Source: Trichobilharzia szidati (Eukaryota; Platyhelminthes; Trematoda; Strigeidida; Schistosomatidae). Taken from it: a stretch of DNA of 64,000 bases. How positions within the stretch are numbered: position 1 is the first letter of the stretch; each line of letters starts with the position of its first letter. A program made the translations under genes and the position numbers. The DNA lies in NCBI GenBank assembly GCA_944472155.2, contig OX235273.1:103624582-103688581 (forward strand), written 5' to 3'. Positions 42,295 through 52,094 of this stretch are shown here, in pieces. The notes under the pieces are model-generated. The model was not told where the DNA came from. It was given only the letters and a program-made list of their open reading frames with translations, and searched no databases.

Positions 42295-43350
42295 TATTAT
42301 ACTATTATAATTCCCTTGGGTTCCAAGAGGAACGTAGGAATTCAACAACACATCTCCACTTTCTTCTACTTACCGCTCTCCTCTTAAGCTGGCTAGCTCC
42401 ACGACTGCCCATAATCTCTCATCTTCTTCACCCTAAACCATTTCCTCCATGTCACCTTCACTTAAGTGGATGACCCACTCATCGTTTCCCATTGGGATTC
42501 CACTTCAGCGATGGCCTGCATTGTGCGCGATGTCATCCGACGGCCTCCTCAATATATGCCCGATTCACCTCCATTTTCTCCTACATATTTGTTGACCAAT
42601 CGGCTCTCACCTGTTGGTGTTTTCCCAGCCAGAGTTTCTTGTTTCTAATTATCTCTGGCTGGCTGGCTGGCCATTTGATCTTCAATATAGGGTCAGCGAA
42701 GGAGGCAGCCGTTGACAAAAGTTTGTTACTTGTTGGAAATCCTTTTCGTGACACGCTGGCCAAGTTTCTCAACCGTATAGAAGAACTGACTAACTGATTT
42801 CACATTTGTGTTGAAAATCCGGATCTCATTCCTTATGCTGGCTTAGTGAGTGCAGAAGATTTCCAAACTGGATTCAGGTTGATGAAGGCGTATCTTGCCT
42901 TTCCGATTCTGACTGGCTTTGACATCTTTATCCATTTAGTCTGCCTGTCGTTGGAACTGTGCATCCTGGGTGGATAAGTGAAGGAAGTGACCTCTGTCAA
43001 ATCTCTCCCGTTGACTGATGATGTTTGGTGGTGGTTATTGTTGTTGTTGCTATTGGTTATTTATCTTTATCACCTCTGTCTTCTTTAGGTTCACCTGCAG
43101 TCCTGTATTCTCTGCTAGCCTCTTCAGCCAGTTTGTTGGTTTTCGCCTGTAAGTCTTCGAGTTTATGTGACATCAGACATAAATTATCCACGCGCGAAAT
43201 CTAGATCTTATAGAGTTTTATTATCGGTGGTCCAGCTTATTCCTGTCTTTTCACTTCCATGCACAGTCTGACGCACAACACAGTCAACCACAATTAAGAA
43301 TATCATCAGCATATGATAGCACCATCAAAGACAAATTGGAATTACATCAT
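42295..43350 (-). mobile_element. RTE-A LINE, 3' fragment
   Basis: 3' tail at 42310-42345 (minus: ACGTTCCTCTTGGAACCCAA), then on the minus strand the C-terminal WRRS-type region, GKARYAFINLNPVWKSSALT-like text (42850-42920), the SFTYPPRMHSS region and upstream RT parts to about 43350. Numerous frameshifts. Confidence 0.75.
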
Positions 43351-43499
43351 TACTGTAGCCATCTGTCATCTATGAATTTATGTCTAGAGTATCCCATTTG
43401 TTGGCTTCTTTCTCTCTGTAGTATTCAAACTGTTTCTCAAGCCATTGACTATAATCACCACTTGAAATCTGTACCTTGATTTACGATTTCCCTTACATC

Positions 43500-43870
43500 A
43501 ACCTAGGACCCATTACTAACTCGTCGTTTCAACTTCTGGTTTCATAAGAGGCTCTGGAAGTCGACGGTATTGTCAGAATAATTCCAGTCCTCTCGATTGT
43601 TTCCCGCTTATTTGTTAGACATCTGGATGTTGGTTGGTTCGTTGTCAGTATTCCTTGCTGCCAAATCTTTCTGGCCAACAATCTGATTTTTAGTATTGAG
43701 GTGGCGATGATAGATGTTAGTGAAATTCTGTAGCGTTTTGGAAATATTTTCGTGACGAGTATGCTAAGTCTGTACAGCCCACAGAAGCACTGACTGAGTT
43801 GATATTAGTGTTGAAGATCCAGATCAGTGATTCTTATACTGAGTTAGGAGGATGGAAGTTATTGACACTA
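43500..43870 (-). mobile_element. RTE-A LINE fragment, second copy
   Basis: Same block order as the end of the neighbouring copy: TCTGGCCAACAATCTGATT, GTGACGAGTATGCTAAGTCT, GTTGAAGATCCAGATCAGTG. Its 3' tail is missing. Confidence 0.6.
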
Positions 43871-44099
43871 TAAGGTAGGTTAAGGATGATAATAAACTAT
43901 TTTTGAACAGAGATGGCAGAGAAGGCTTAATCTGACGGCTCATTATCGCCTCAGCGAATTTCAGCATGCCTTCCGGATGACTTTATTACATAATCTTGAA
44001 AGTTTAAGTTAAACTCTGCCTCTCCTGTTGATTGACTATATTGGATCGAGATGTTTCATCTCTGCTGACATATCAGCAGCCAGTGCAGACACTTCTACG

Positions 44100-45480
44100 A
44101 TGTCTAATCAAAAACATAATGTTATTTGCTCAAGAAGAACATATCTCTAGCTTCTTGACACATACAAACTCACTAGTAGAGGGAATAAAATTCACATTTG
44201 AATCAGAAAATGAACAAGGAGAATTAGCTATGCTGTTAGATTGTAAAATAAAACGAACAGAAGAAGGTAAACTGCACACTAGCGTTTATAAAAAGCCAAC
44301 GCATTCTAATATTGGATATTTAGACTTGAATTCATCTCATCCGTTAACTGTTAAGGCAGGCTTAGCTAAGTGTCTAACAAACCAAGCAATAGCCCTCAGT
44401 AGCACAAGAAAAGACCTAAATGATGAAATAAAACAGAGAGAAGAAGCGTTGGTGTCAAATAAATATCCTATAAAATTCATTAGGAAGATCAGTAAAAGCC
44501 AAAAGTCAAATAAAAACAATTGTGAAACTAGTAATGGTAACATAAATAAGAGAGAATATAAGTCATCCACTGTTATACCATATAAGGAGGGGACATCTGA
44601 CACCCTACGTAGGATTCTGAATAAAGCAGGAATTACGGTGGCGTTTAAACCTACAAACTCACTCAGGTAGGACAAGCTGTGTAGGTTAAAGGAAACAATC
44701 GGTTAACCCAATTAGACAAAATAAAATGATTTACAAGATACCTTGCAATGACTGTGCGCTAAGCCAACTACTTAGGTCAAACCAGTAGGTCAGGAGTAGT
44801 CAGATTGTCAGAACATAAGAATTTAGCTAAGGTAAGAATGGTTGACCCCACTCGCGAAGATAAGTAATTTAGAAAAAAGCTCAGCGATTGCACTGCATGC
44901 ATTAACACACAACCACACAATAGTGTGGTGGGAGAGGGTTAAAATTCTAAAAAGTAATCTAGGTAGGTGGAGAGAGAGGTTGATTACTGAATCCTTGTTC
45001 ATTGAGTCTACACCAAACGCATGCAATAGGAATGACTCATCACTCATACCGGAAATATGGAAAATACTACTACCAATCAAATCAAGCGATGGAAAATAAT
45101 GGAATTATATAAACGAAATTAAAAAGTAATGTCAGTAGTGTTTCAGGATTTCATCATGAGCTGACATTAGTTAGAGAACCATTGGAAAACCTGGGAGTAC
45201 TGGACAGCTGTTTTGTCCTACCTTTGGACTCTTCATCAGTACGCACCCACCGGAATTCGAACCCAGTACCTTCTGGTTACAAGGCGAGTCCGTAAACCAT
45301 TAAGCCACTGTGACCCTAACCAGTGGCCCATGAATTCTAACTTCTACCAATTCATGATATAGCGCGACCCCTAGCCAATGTCTTCGGCGAGTATTTGTCC
45401 TCACCTGCTGCACCCTACTGGTCAGTAGTGCCTTGATATGATTTTGAGCAATTAATTGTGCTCGAAACATCATCAGTAAA
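44100..45480 (+). mobile_element. PLE-F copy: RT thumb, endonuclease end, terminal repeat
   Basis: Open frame to 44670 reads SFLTHTNSLVEGIKFTFESE, ELAMLLDCKIKRTEEGKLHT, SVYKKPTHSNIGYLDLNSSH and SNKYPIKFIRKISKSQKSN: the fingers-to-thumb end of a Penelope-like RT. The GIY-YIG start (44730-44790) is eroded, then 44842-45099 continues ALTHNHTIVWWERVKILKSN, LGRWRERLITESLFIESTPN, ACNRNDSSLIPEIWKILLPI. The terminal repeat starts near 45105 and resumes after a SINE1 at 45431-45480 (CCTTGATATGATTTTGAGC). Confidence 0.85.
45141..45420 (-). repeat. SINE1 insertion in PLE-F with 10-bp target-site duplication
   Basis: Bounded by GTCAGTAGTG at 45131-45140 and 45421-45430. Minus strand: GCCGAAGACATTGGCTAGGG, GTCGCGCTATATCATGAATT, box A TGGCTTAATGGTTTACGGAC, box B GGGTTCGAATTCC (45251-45263), CTGATGAAGAGTCC ... 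AAAACAGCTGTCC, 3' end CTCATGATGAAATCCTGAAA. The 280-bp unit gives the true element ends for this subtype. Confidence 0.92.
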
Positions 45481-45489
45481 TATTACCGA

Positions 45490-46189
45490 ATACGCGACAC
45501 TGTGAGACTTTATCAAAACAAATTTTACCCATAATGGTATTATACTCTACTACAGTGCACAAGTTTTATTCTTAAATCTTGAAAGCTATTTTGATACCAA
45601 TCTTATGTTTCAGGTCATTAATATGTTTTGCTACCATATTTTTTGATAGCTAGTTTATATTCGTGGACTAGCAGACGAAGGGAGTGATTACTTTTTGTGC
45701 ATATATAGATATACATTACTTGTCTTCACGAGATTAAATGTTAATTTAGCTTATATCTTTGCCTAACACTGACACTTACATGATTTTGATTTCTGCTGGA
45801 GAAAACAAAATACCAACAGACAGAACAAAAAAACGTTACATATGACGTCATTAGAATCTAGTTAGCAGGGTACCAGACACATTAATATCGCTACCTACGT
45901 ATTTATAGCACCCACGATTAAACCTAACCCACACTCTTTAATCTATTATGCACTTTTTATGCTTAATTGAAAGTATACATGCATTAAGAAGGTAAGACCT
46001 ACCTGAAACTTTGATAAAATCATATGAAGTTCGCCTTAAAAATCTGGACTTACTTTACGATTTCTTGTGTTAAAAAAGTGGATGGGTTAGTCGACAATTT
46101 AGCAATATCTTGTTAGACTAATCATCTCATACAATAAATGCATATCCAATACACAAACGCTAAAATGAATATCATACGCTGAAAACAAA
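45490..46189. other. unassigned sequence
   Basis: AT-rich. 45640-45690 (GCTAGTTTATATTCGTGGACTAGCAGACGAAGGG) resembles the PLE-D endonuclease region at 39340-39375. Otherwise nothing recognised. Confidence 0.35.
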
Positions 46190-46235
46190 AATAACATCAG
46201 CCAGATGACGAGTCCCAAATAGGATTCCACTAAAT
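46190..46235 (+). repeat. SINE4 hammerhead with internal deletion
   Basis: CCAGATGACGAGTCCCAAAT AGG is followed directly by ATTCCAC, the sequence that normally lies beyond the cleavage site. GAAA, stem III and the cleavage triplet are all missing. Confidence 0.5.
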
Positions 46236-46294
46236 TACTTCAAAAACAACATAAACATTATTCTGTAGATTGTCATGGTGTGTGGTCGGAATTT

Positions 46295-46515
46295 GAATTA
46301 ATTTCAATGTGGATTTCGTCACGAAGTAACGTCAATTAGAGATCATTGAAAACTAGGCAGAGCTGGATAGCTGTTTCATCCTAGTCTGGGACTCTTCAAC
46401 AGTGTTTATCGATGAACACATGAAGTATAAAACAAAGGATCTTCAGGTTCCGAATCCAAGCTCATCTTCGGCTGGAATTCTCACTTGTGTCAATTTGTGA
46501 TAATATAACATTATC
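46295..46515 (-). repeat. SINE1 copy (variant)
   Basis: Minus strand: a tRNA-like part with GGATTCGGAACCTGAAG, CTGTTGAAGAGTCCCAGACT AGGATGAAACAGC, then TCCAGCTCTGCCTAGTTTTC and the variant 3' end CACATTGAAATTAATTC. A related 3' end lies at 46625-46700. Confidence 0.6.
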
Positions 46516-46744
46516 AGAAACCAAGGCCTTTGATGAACACTCACTACAGCTAGGTATGGTGAATCCCACTGGGCACGACTTGTCAGTACAGCTTCAAGAT
46601 ATCCGTCTAGGAGTCGTCAGTGAGCTGAAGATTGATATTAAGATTACGGGGTTAGATTTTTAGGGATTTAGATTTGTTTCAATGTAGGTTTTGTCATGCA
46701 GGGATACCCACAAGTGCTGCATACTGATGAGGAGTTTTAAATTA

Positions 46745-47790
46745 AGACTAAACAACTACCTAGTGCCCCTTATGACGAAATCTAAAGGAGAGAAAAGGTT
46801 TCCCCCCCCACGAAGCTCTATTCTGAAACACTTGATCCAATCGGGACACCAAACAAACTTCAAAGTCATCTACAGAATATGTGGGAATCTTGCTAAAAGA
46901 ATACGAATCAAATTGCTTCTAACCGTAGAAGCAATGGCAATTCACGTATTAAAACCTGAACTCTGCATACAGAGGAAGTTTGTTCAGTCATTAAATCTAC
47001 AGTGGAACTGACCTATCTTAACACCAAATACGTAATTTTGTTTCGTCTTTTTCTTGCATGTTTTCTTCTTAATTGTATAATATATTTTCTTCCCCCACCT
47101 CTCTACTCCTTACTACCACTGTTGTTAACTTGACTTTTGTTCAATTTTAATTTTAGCTGAGCTCTACTCAACCCCGTCAATTAGATTACTTCACTCAAAT
47201 TGCATATCTAATCTTATTTTAGTTTCTAATTCATTTACGCTTTCTACATTACGTAATTTGCTATCGAAAATTCCCACTTCTAGTGGCACATCTTTGAAAA
47301 TATTCATTTTGATTGGTTGTAGGATTTCACCATGAGCTGACGTCACTTAGAGAACCACTGGAAAAACTGGGAGTACTTGACAGCTGTTTTGTCAACCTAG
47401 TTCGGGACTCTTCATCAGTCCCAACCTAGGCTTTCCGCTAGAAACGCAGGTAACCGCCTGAATATGACCAGTCAAGCTCACCTTGTAGCCTGGAGGTCCT
47501 AGGTTAGAACTTCGCGGAGTTGGTGCATACTAATGAAAAGTCCCAAACAAGGACGAAACAACTAACTGTCCAGTACTCCTTGCAGGTTTTTCAATGGTTG
47601 TCTAACGGATGTTGGCTTATGATAAAATCCTCCAACCAATCAAACAAAATCCCTACAAAACCAATACTTGGAAATATTCATTTTGTTGCTATGAAAATTT
47701 ATTCTAAATATATGATTGTACAGCTTGAGAATGATATCGCCGAAAAGAGTAACTTTTCGCTCGACGTCTTTTCTTCTAAACTGATTTATC
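46745..47790 (+). mobile_element. PLE-B copy: endonuclease C-terminal part and terminal repeat
   Basis: KGEKRFPPPRSSILKHLIQS, GHQTNFKVIYRICGNLAKRI, RIKLLLTVEAMAIHVLKPEL and CIQRKFVQSLNLQWN, ending TGA (47009-47011). The frame is open from about 46770. The terminal repeat follows (47100-47790) and is split by a SINE1-derived insertion at 47312-47671, then resumes with TTGCTATGAAAATTTATTC and GATTGTACAGCTTGAGAATG. Confidence 0.82.
47312..47671. repeat. rearranged SINE1 insertion (inverted halves) with 14-bp target-site duplication
   Basis: AAATATTCATTTTG stands on both sides (47298-47311 and 47672-47685). Inside, 47312-47425 is a minus-strand SINE1 3' half and 47475-47671 a plus-strand SINE1 3' half with its own CTAATGAAAAGTCCC ... 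GACGAAACAAC module, joined by about 50 bp of 5' module. One duplication encloses both halves, so they arrived together. Confidence 0.85.
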
Positions 47791-47929
47791 ACAAAGTAGA
47801 TTTTTGGAATTTTTGTTTTACAATGATTGAAAAGTAGAATAAATGTATTTTATTGTAGTTTAAAATATTGTAAAAGCCAGTACTTTTGTTGACAAACTCT
47901 CGGTCAAGTCTTTTTTTAGTAGGTTGTGG

Positions 47930-48710
47930 CGTTCGACCGCATAGGTTTTCACTCTATCTTCCGTGTTAAGTAGCATAATCTGGTGAGTAATTTTGGGGTA
48001 ATGTGTAGATGGTTGGGTAAAGAGGAAATGTCAATCCATGAGGTTATGAAGCTTCATCGACTGAGGTGTCCAGGACACGTGCTATGCATGTTGAGCGATT
48101 GCCTACCTCTTCGGGCAGTGTTAGTTCACACATGATTTGTTTAGAAAAGAGCTAGTAGTGGTAAAAACCAAAAGCTGATATCAACTCATCACGTATTAGC
48201 GCATGGAGACTGTTAATGATATAGCTCAAAATTATTATGAATGGTATTCAAGTATTGGTATGTAGGGATTTGATTGATTGGTTACAGGATTTCATCATGA
48301 ACTTATATCAGTTAGAGAACTATCGGAAAACCTGTAGGGAGTACTGGACATCTCTTTCGTCATAGTTGGGGACTGTTCATCGGCATGCATCCACAATGCT
48401 AGGGTTCGAACTCAGGACCTTCTGGTTAGAAGGCTAGTGAGTTTGTAGACCATTAAGCCACTGGGACCAGATCCAATGGCCAACCCACGAATTCTAACTT
48501 CTGCCAACTTATGATTGATGTTGATGCACTCACTCTCTGTCGTCTCCCTGGTCAGTTGGATGCTGATGTTTTCCATTTTATTATCCCTTCTCTCATATGT
48601 TTCTAGTAATTATAGATCTTTCTAACTTCTTTTCTATAGCATTTCTCTACCTTTGTGTACTACAAGGAGTGTAACAACTTGAATTGTTGCCTTTCTTTCT
48701 TAAATTCAGT
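47930..48710 (+). mobile_element. RTE-B LINE, 3' fragment interrupted by SINE1
   Basis: GTTGTGGCGTTCGACCGCAT (VVAFDR, cf. LAVFDHR), GGTTGGGTAAAGAGGAAATG, CTTCATCGACTGAGGTGTCC and GGACACGTGCTATGCATG (GHVLCML) follow the RTE-B order. After the SINE1 at 48247-48513 the 3' UTR continues (TTTCTCTACCTTTGTGTACT) to the terminal CAGTCAGTCAG at 48707-48717. Confidence 0.7.
48247..48513 (-). repeat. SINE1 copy inside RTE-B
   Basis: Minus strand: GTTGGCAGAAGTTAGAATTC, GGTTGGCCATTGGATCTGG, box A TGGCTTAATGGTCTACAAAC, box B GAGTTCGAACCCTAG, GCCGATGAACAGTCCCCAAC TATGACGAAAG, and the complete 3' end CATGATGAAATCCTGTAACC to CATACCAATACTTG. Confidence 0.8.
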
Positions 48711-48943
48711 CAGTCAGAACCTTGGAATGATTTTGAAATCAAAAACATCTATCAAAACAGTGGACCAGGATTAGTCAGATTAGAATATCATGAAAAGTTA
48801 ACAAAATCTAGACTAATAGACGCCATCAGGATAAAAAATCTAAAGAGATGTCCAGCTAAAGCATTACGTAACTTACTGAAGGCAAAGGAATTTCCATTTC
48901 TGATACAGAAAAATTCCAATTTTATTATTCTGTGTAGAGCATA
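48710..48943 (+). CDS. unassigned open frame, possibly a terminal exon or retro-copy
   Basis: After the RTE-B terminal CAGTCAGTCAG the frame SEPWNDFEIKNIYQNSGPGL, VRLEYHEKLTKSRLIDAIRI, KNLKRCPAKALRNLLKAKEF, PFLIQKNSNFIILCRA stays open to TAA (48942-48944). Composition is charged and protein-like, unlike the LINE or PLE text around it. TTTCTTAAATTCAG before it could act as an acceptor, but this is also the LINE end. The right end passes into a SINE3 tail. I do not recognise the product. It might belong to an unlisted repeat. Confidence 0.35.
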
Positions 48944-49145
48944 AGGCTTCAAACTTATAGGCTTTTAAATTTTAATGGTTGATTTTCACAGGATAAGGTC
49001 GCTAGTCTGACACCCAACCTTACCCGTTTTCCGGATTTACAACTGGCTAGTAGACTATGAAAGGTTTAAGAATGAGTCTGTCAGGAGTCGAACCTAAATC
49101 TCTCACGTGGCTAGCAAGCATTCTGCTAAATTCTGATATATTGTA
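48944..49145 (-). repeat. SINE3 copy
   Basis: Minus strand: AGAATTTAGCAGAATGCTTG as eroded head, box B-like AGGTTCGACTCC (near 49090), CTACTAGCCAGTTGTAAATC, GGGTTGGGTGTCAGACTAGC, and an eroded tail up to about 48930. Confidence 0.6.
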
Positions 49146-49334
49146 ATAAAATTCCTTTACACACTCGTGTATTTACAAGTGGAAAGTATATACACACAGT
49201 CAGGAAACTGGAAATGACAACACTAAACAATAAGTCCCGAAATGTTAACACTACAACTTTAGAATGATTAAATACCACTCATTCGCCGATCATGGAAGGG
49301 TGAGGGAAAAGTGAAGGTGATTACTTTTTAGATG

Positions 49335-49570
49335 ATGAGATTTTTAGGGTTTTAGATTATTTTCAATGTGGATTTTATCATGGACAAACTAATCAGTTAG
49401 ACATCATTGAAGGCAGTCACCAGGCAGTAGGAGACAGCTGTTTCCTCGTTCTAATCTGAGTTTCTTCATCAGTGCACATCCACCAGCATTTGAACTTGGG
49501 ACCTTCAGCTCACGACGCCAAGTTCTTTGACCATTTAGCCACTTCAGGAGTGGGAATTTAACGACCCGAA
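49335..49570 (-). repeat. SINE1 copy (variant)
   Basis: Minus strand: AGTGGCTAAATGGTCAAAGA as box A, CCCAAGTTCAAATGCTGGTG as box-B region, CTGATGAAGAAACTCAGATT AGAACGAGGAAACAGC, then the variant 3' end with CACATTGAAAATAATC, shared with 46295-46515. Confidence 0.65.
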
Positions 49571-49574
49571 AATT

Positions 49575-49755
49575 TGCAAGTATTGGTTTTGTAGGGATTT
49601 GGTTTGATTGCATGGAGGGTTTCATCATGAGCTGACATCAGTTAGAGAACCACTGGAAAACCAGCTGGGAGTACTGGACAGCTGTTTCGTACTCCCAGCT
49701 GGTTTTCCAGTGGTTCTCTAACTGATGTCAGCTCATGATGAGACCCGAAAATTCC
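49575..49755. repeat. SINE1-derived perfect fold-back
   Basis: 49623-49674 and 49689-49740 are exact reverse complements of 52 nt (outer end CATCATGAGCTGACATCAG) with a 14-nt spacer (49675-49688). The left part is a SINE1 3' end in minus orientation (from AAGTATTGGTTTTGTAGGG). The right arm goes straight into AGACCCGAAAATTCCTG, the SINE1 5' region. See findings. Confidence 0.97.
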
Positions 49756-50640
49756 TGATTCTGCCAATTTGCGATACATTTCATACAACCGATTTCCTTT
49801 ATTAGTTTGAAGAGAGAAAGAACGAACATGTTTGCAGGATAATACGAGCTCGTTTTATTTCGTGGATACTCATCAACTGCATACATCCTGAACAAAATCA
49901 AATTATAAGTTTCAAAAAGTTTTGGAACATACTTTTTCATAATTACTTTGAGTTATAGATAGAAGGTATAAGGAACATAATTCCAGAATTTGATGTAGGT
50001 AGACAGATTATTCGGTGTCAAAAACAACTAATTATATATAGTGGAATTGGATAAGAGGGGTAAGAGTTCAGATTTCTATTGGAAAACACAGATTGGTTAG
50101 AGGCATATTAGAGGGTCAGGGTCAGAGAACAGAGTAAATTTACACATCTTGTGGTGGAGAGTTTAAGAGGGTGGAGGTGGACAGTGAAGTAACATTTATA
50201 ACTTAAACAGACAAACAGTTAAGTAGATTTAGAAACTTGAAGGTCAAAATTGAATAGAATGTTATGTAACAAGACAAACACACAGGCATACTGACAAAAA
50301 GGCAAAACAAAAATAAAAAAATAGAGTTAGGCTTACCAGGGTAGTGAAAGGTTAATCACAATATCTTTCTGTATACAGAGGTCTGGTCGAAATCTCTTGA
50401 TAGCAATGACTTTTACGAAGCGAAGTAGCCATGGGTTTCTTTGAGTATTGATTATTTTGAAGGCTTGGCTACTGTGTGTCCTGTGTCAATTAAATGTCTG
50501 GCGATTGCACTCTATAACACTTTTCTTCCTTTTGTACGGAGACTCTTAAGAATGTGCTCAGAAAATCTAGTAGATGCTGTCCTCTCAGTCCTTCCTATGT
50601 ACTTGCTTCCGCAAGTATGATACATTTATTTAGAGCAATC
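49756..50640 (-). mobile_element. PLE-H copy: endonuclease and ribozyme-bearing 3' repeat
   Basis: Minus-strand endonuclease from 50640: CGSKYIGRTERTASTRFSEH, ILKSLRTKGRKVL, a stop, SAIARHLIDTGHTVAKPSK, then LLRFVKVIAIKRFRPDLCIQ and KDIVINLSLPW. GIY-YIG centre KYIG is kept. The terminal repeat (49756-49940) carries the hammerhead at 49828-49886. Confidence 0.8.
49828..49886 (-). ncRNA. hammerhead ribozyme motif in PLE-H 3' repeat
   Basis: Minus strand: ATGTATGCAG (49886-49877) pairs with CTGCAAACAT (49837-49828) at nine of ten positions as stem I. The core is TTGATGA (49876-49870; C3 to T), stem II GT/AC closing ATCC, GAAA (49861-49858), stem III on the palindrome ACGAGCTCGT, then ATC as cleavage triplet right before stem I. 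Besides the C3 change this is the best-formed hammerhead in the window. Confidence 0.75.
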
Positions 50641-50644
50641 GTTA

Positions 50645-51350
50645 GCCAATGCCACTAGCAAGTGACTGTTCTCTTACCTGACTTGGTGGATCCCGTTGGT
50701 TACGACTTCTCACTAGAACTCCAGGTAACTTCCTGCATAGAACGAGCCACTAACGCGCATCAAATTAATTATGAAGTGTTGCTTTGCAGGGATTTGATTG
50801 GTTACAGGGTTAACCACAAGTTGACGTTAGTTAAGGAACCATTAGAAAACCGGTAAGAATTACTTGAAAGCTGTTTCATCCCAGTTTCAAAAGTCGTAAC
50901 CAGAGGAGCGGTCGACCAAGTCAGATAAGCGAAAAGTTACTCGCCTATGGCATTGGTTGCCAGTTGCACTATATATATCGCGAATTGGAAAAAGTTGGAA
51001 CTAACGCGCGAGCCACTGGGTCGGATTCCAATGGCTGAATGGTCTACGAGCTTACCTTGCTGCAACCGGAAGGTACTGGGTTCGAACCCTAGTGATTGAT
51101 GAGCTTTGTTGAAGAGTCACAAAACAGTATGAGACAGATATGCAGTTTTAATCCCTGGAGGTTCTGCGGTGGTGTTGAATTCGTGATATCACTTCGTTAC
51201 CAAACCTGTAACCAATCAAATCCTTGCAAACCAACACCTGATAATTCTTGATATAGCGCACTGATGAAGAGTCCAAGACTAGGACGAAACAGTGGTTCAG
51301 TACTCCCTCGTTTTAACTCATCTCTAACTGATGTTGGTTAGTGGGAAAAA
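50645..51350. repeat. cluster of SINE1 copies in both orientations
   Basis: 50645-50790: 5' module, minus strand (AGGAAGTTACCTGGAGTTCT). 50790-50885: 3' half, minus strand. 50886-51240: nearly full plus copy with GTCGTAACCAGAGGAGCGGT, a (TA)n linker, box A GGCTGAATGGTCTACGAGC, box B GGGTTCGAACCCTAG (51080-51094) and the full 3' end. 51245-51350: second plus fragment starting TTGATATAGCGCACTGATGA ... GACGAAAC, in which the tRNA-like part is deleted. Confidence 0.75.
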
Positions 51351-51879
51351 AGTCGATATTGAAAGAAGATTAATGTTATGATAATGATTCTCATACAACG
51401 CCATTGTCAACAAGCAAATGAATAGCCTATTGATTTGTGTGAGACAATTCGAACAGCTGGTGAAGATAAAATAACACCTGACAGTGAAAAGGTATAACAT
51501 TAATGAGCTATATTAATGAATCAGTGAGATTAACTGCTTCTATAAATAACTGTTAGAGTGGTTATTGCTATTGTCTGAGCATATATATATATATAAATAT
51601 GAGAGAATCTTTACTCCACCACCTTGGAATATGACATTACTTAGAGAAATTAAGCTCCATTATTTATCTTTTTTTATGCCTTTCTATTCGTTACTTTTCA
51701 AATTCGCCAGCTGTTTCAACTGTCTCACGAAATTCAATATTCTGTTGATTTGCTTGCTCATTTATAAACCATTCATCTTTTGTCACAACAGAAATCAACT
51801 CATTTCTCTGCACCCCTCTGTCTCTGTCAAATGATCGATAAGTGAATATAATGTATTTTCAAGTGTTGGCTTACAAGGA
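51351..51879. other. unassigned sequence
   Basis: AT-rich with a short (AT)n run (51581-51600). No gene recognised. Confidence 0.4.
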
Positions 51880-52045
51880 TTTGATAAACACATTTGTAGA
51901 ATGCTCAACGGTCGAGCAGGAGGTTCGGAGTTCAATTCCCGACCGACGCATTCATAAACCCCTTCTAGTTTACTATCCTTCAGTGAACACAGAAAAGAGG
52001 GAAGGTTGGGCATGAGGTTAACAATCACACTCTGTAAAAACATGA
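51880..52045 (+). repeat. SINE3 copy without tail
   Basis: AATGCTCAACGGTCGAGCAG head, box B GGAGTTCAATTCCCGAC (51926-51942), ACTATCCTTCAGTGAACACA and GGTTGGGCATGAGGTTAAC central block. The RTE-like tail is absent. Confidence 0.6.
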
Positions 52046-52094
52046 CTGCTACTTAGACATATAAAAGTTTCAAACCATATGTTTCATTCGGAAG

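Noticed and set aside
44337..45080. Minus-strand open frames of 112 and 85 codons
   Set aside because: Antisense shadows of the PLE-F RT and endonuclease readings on the plus strand.
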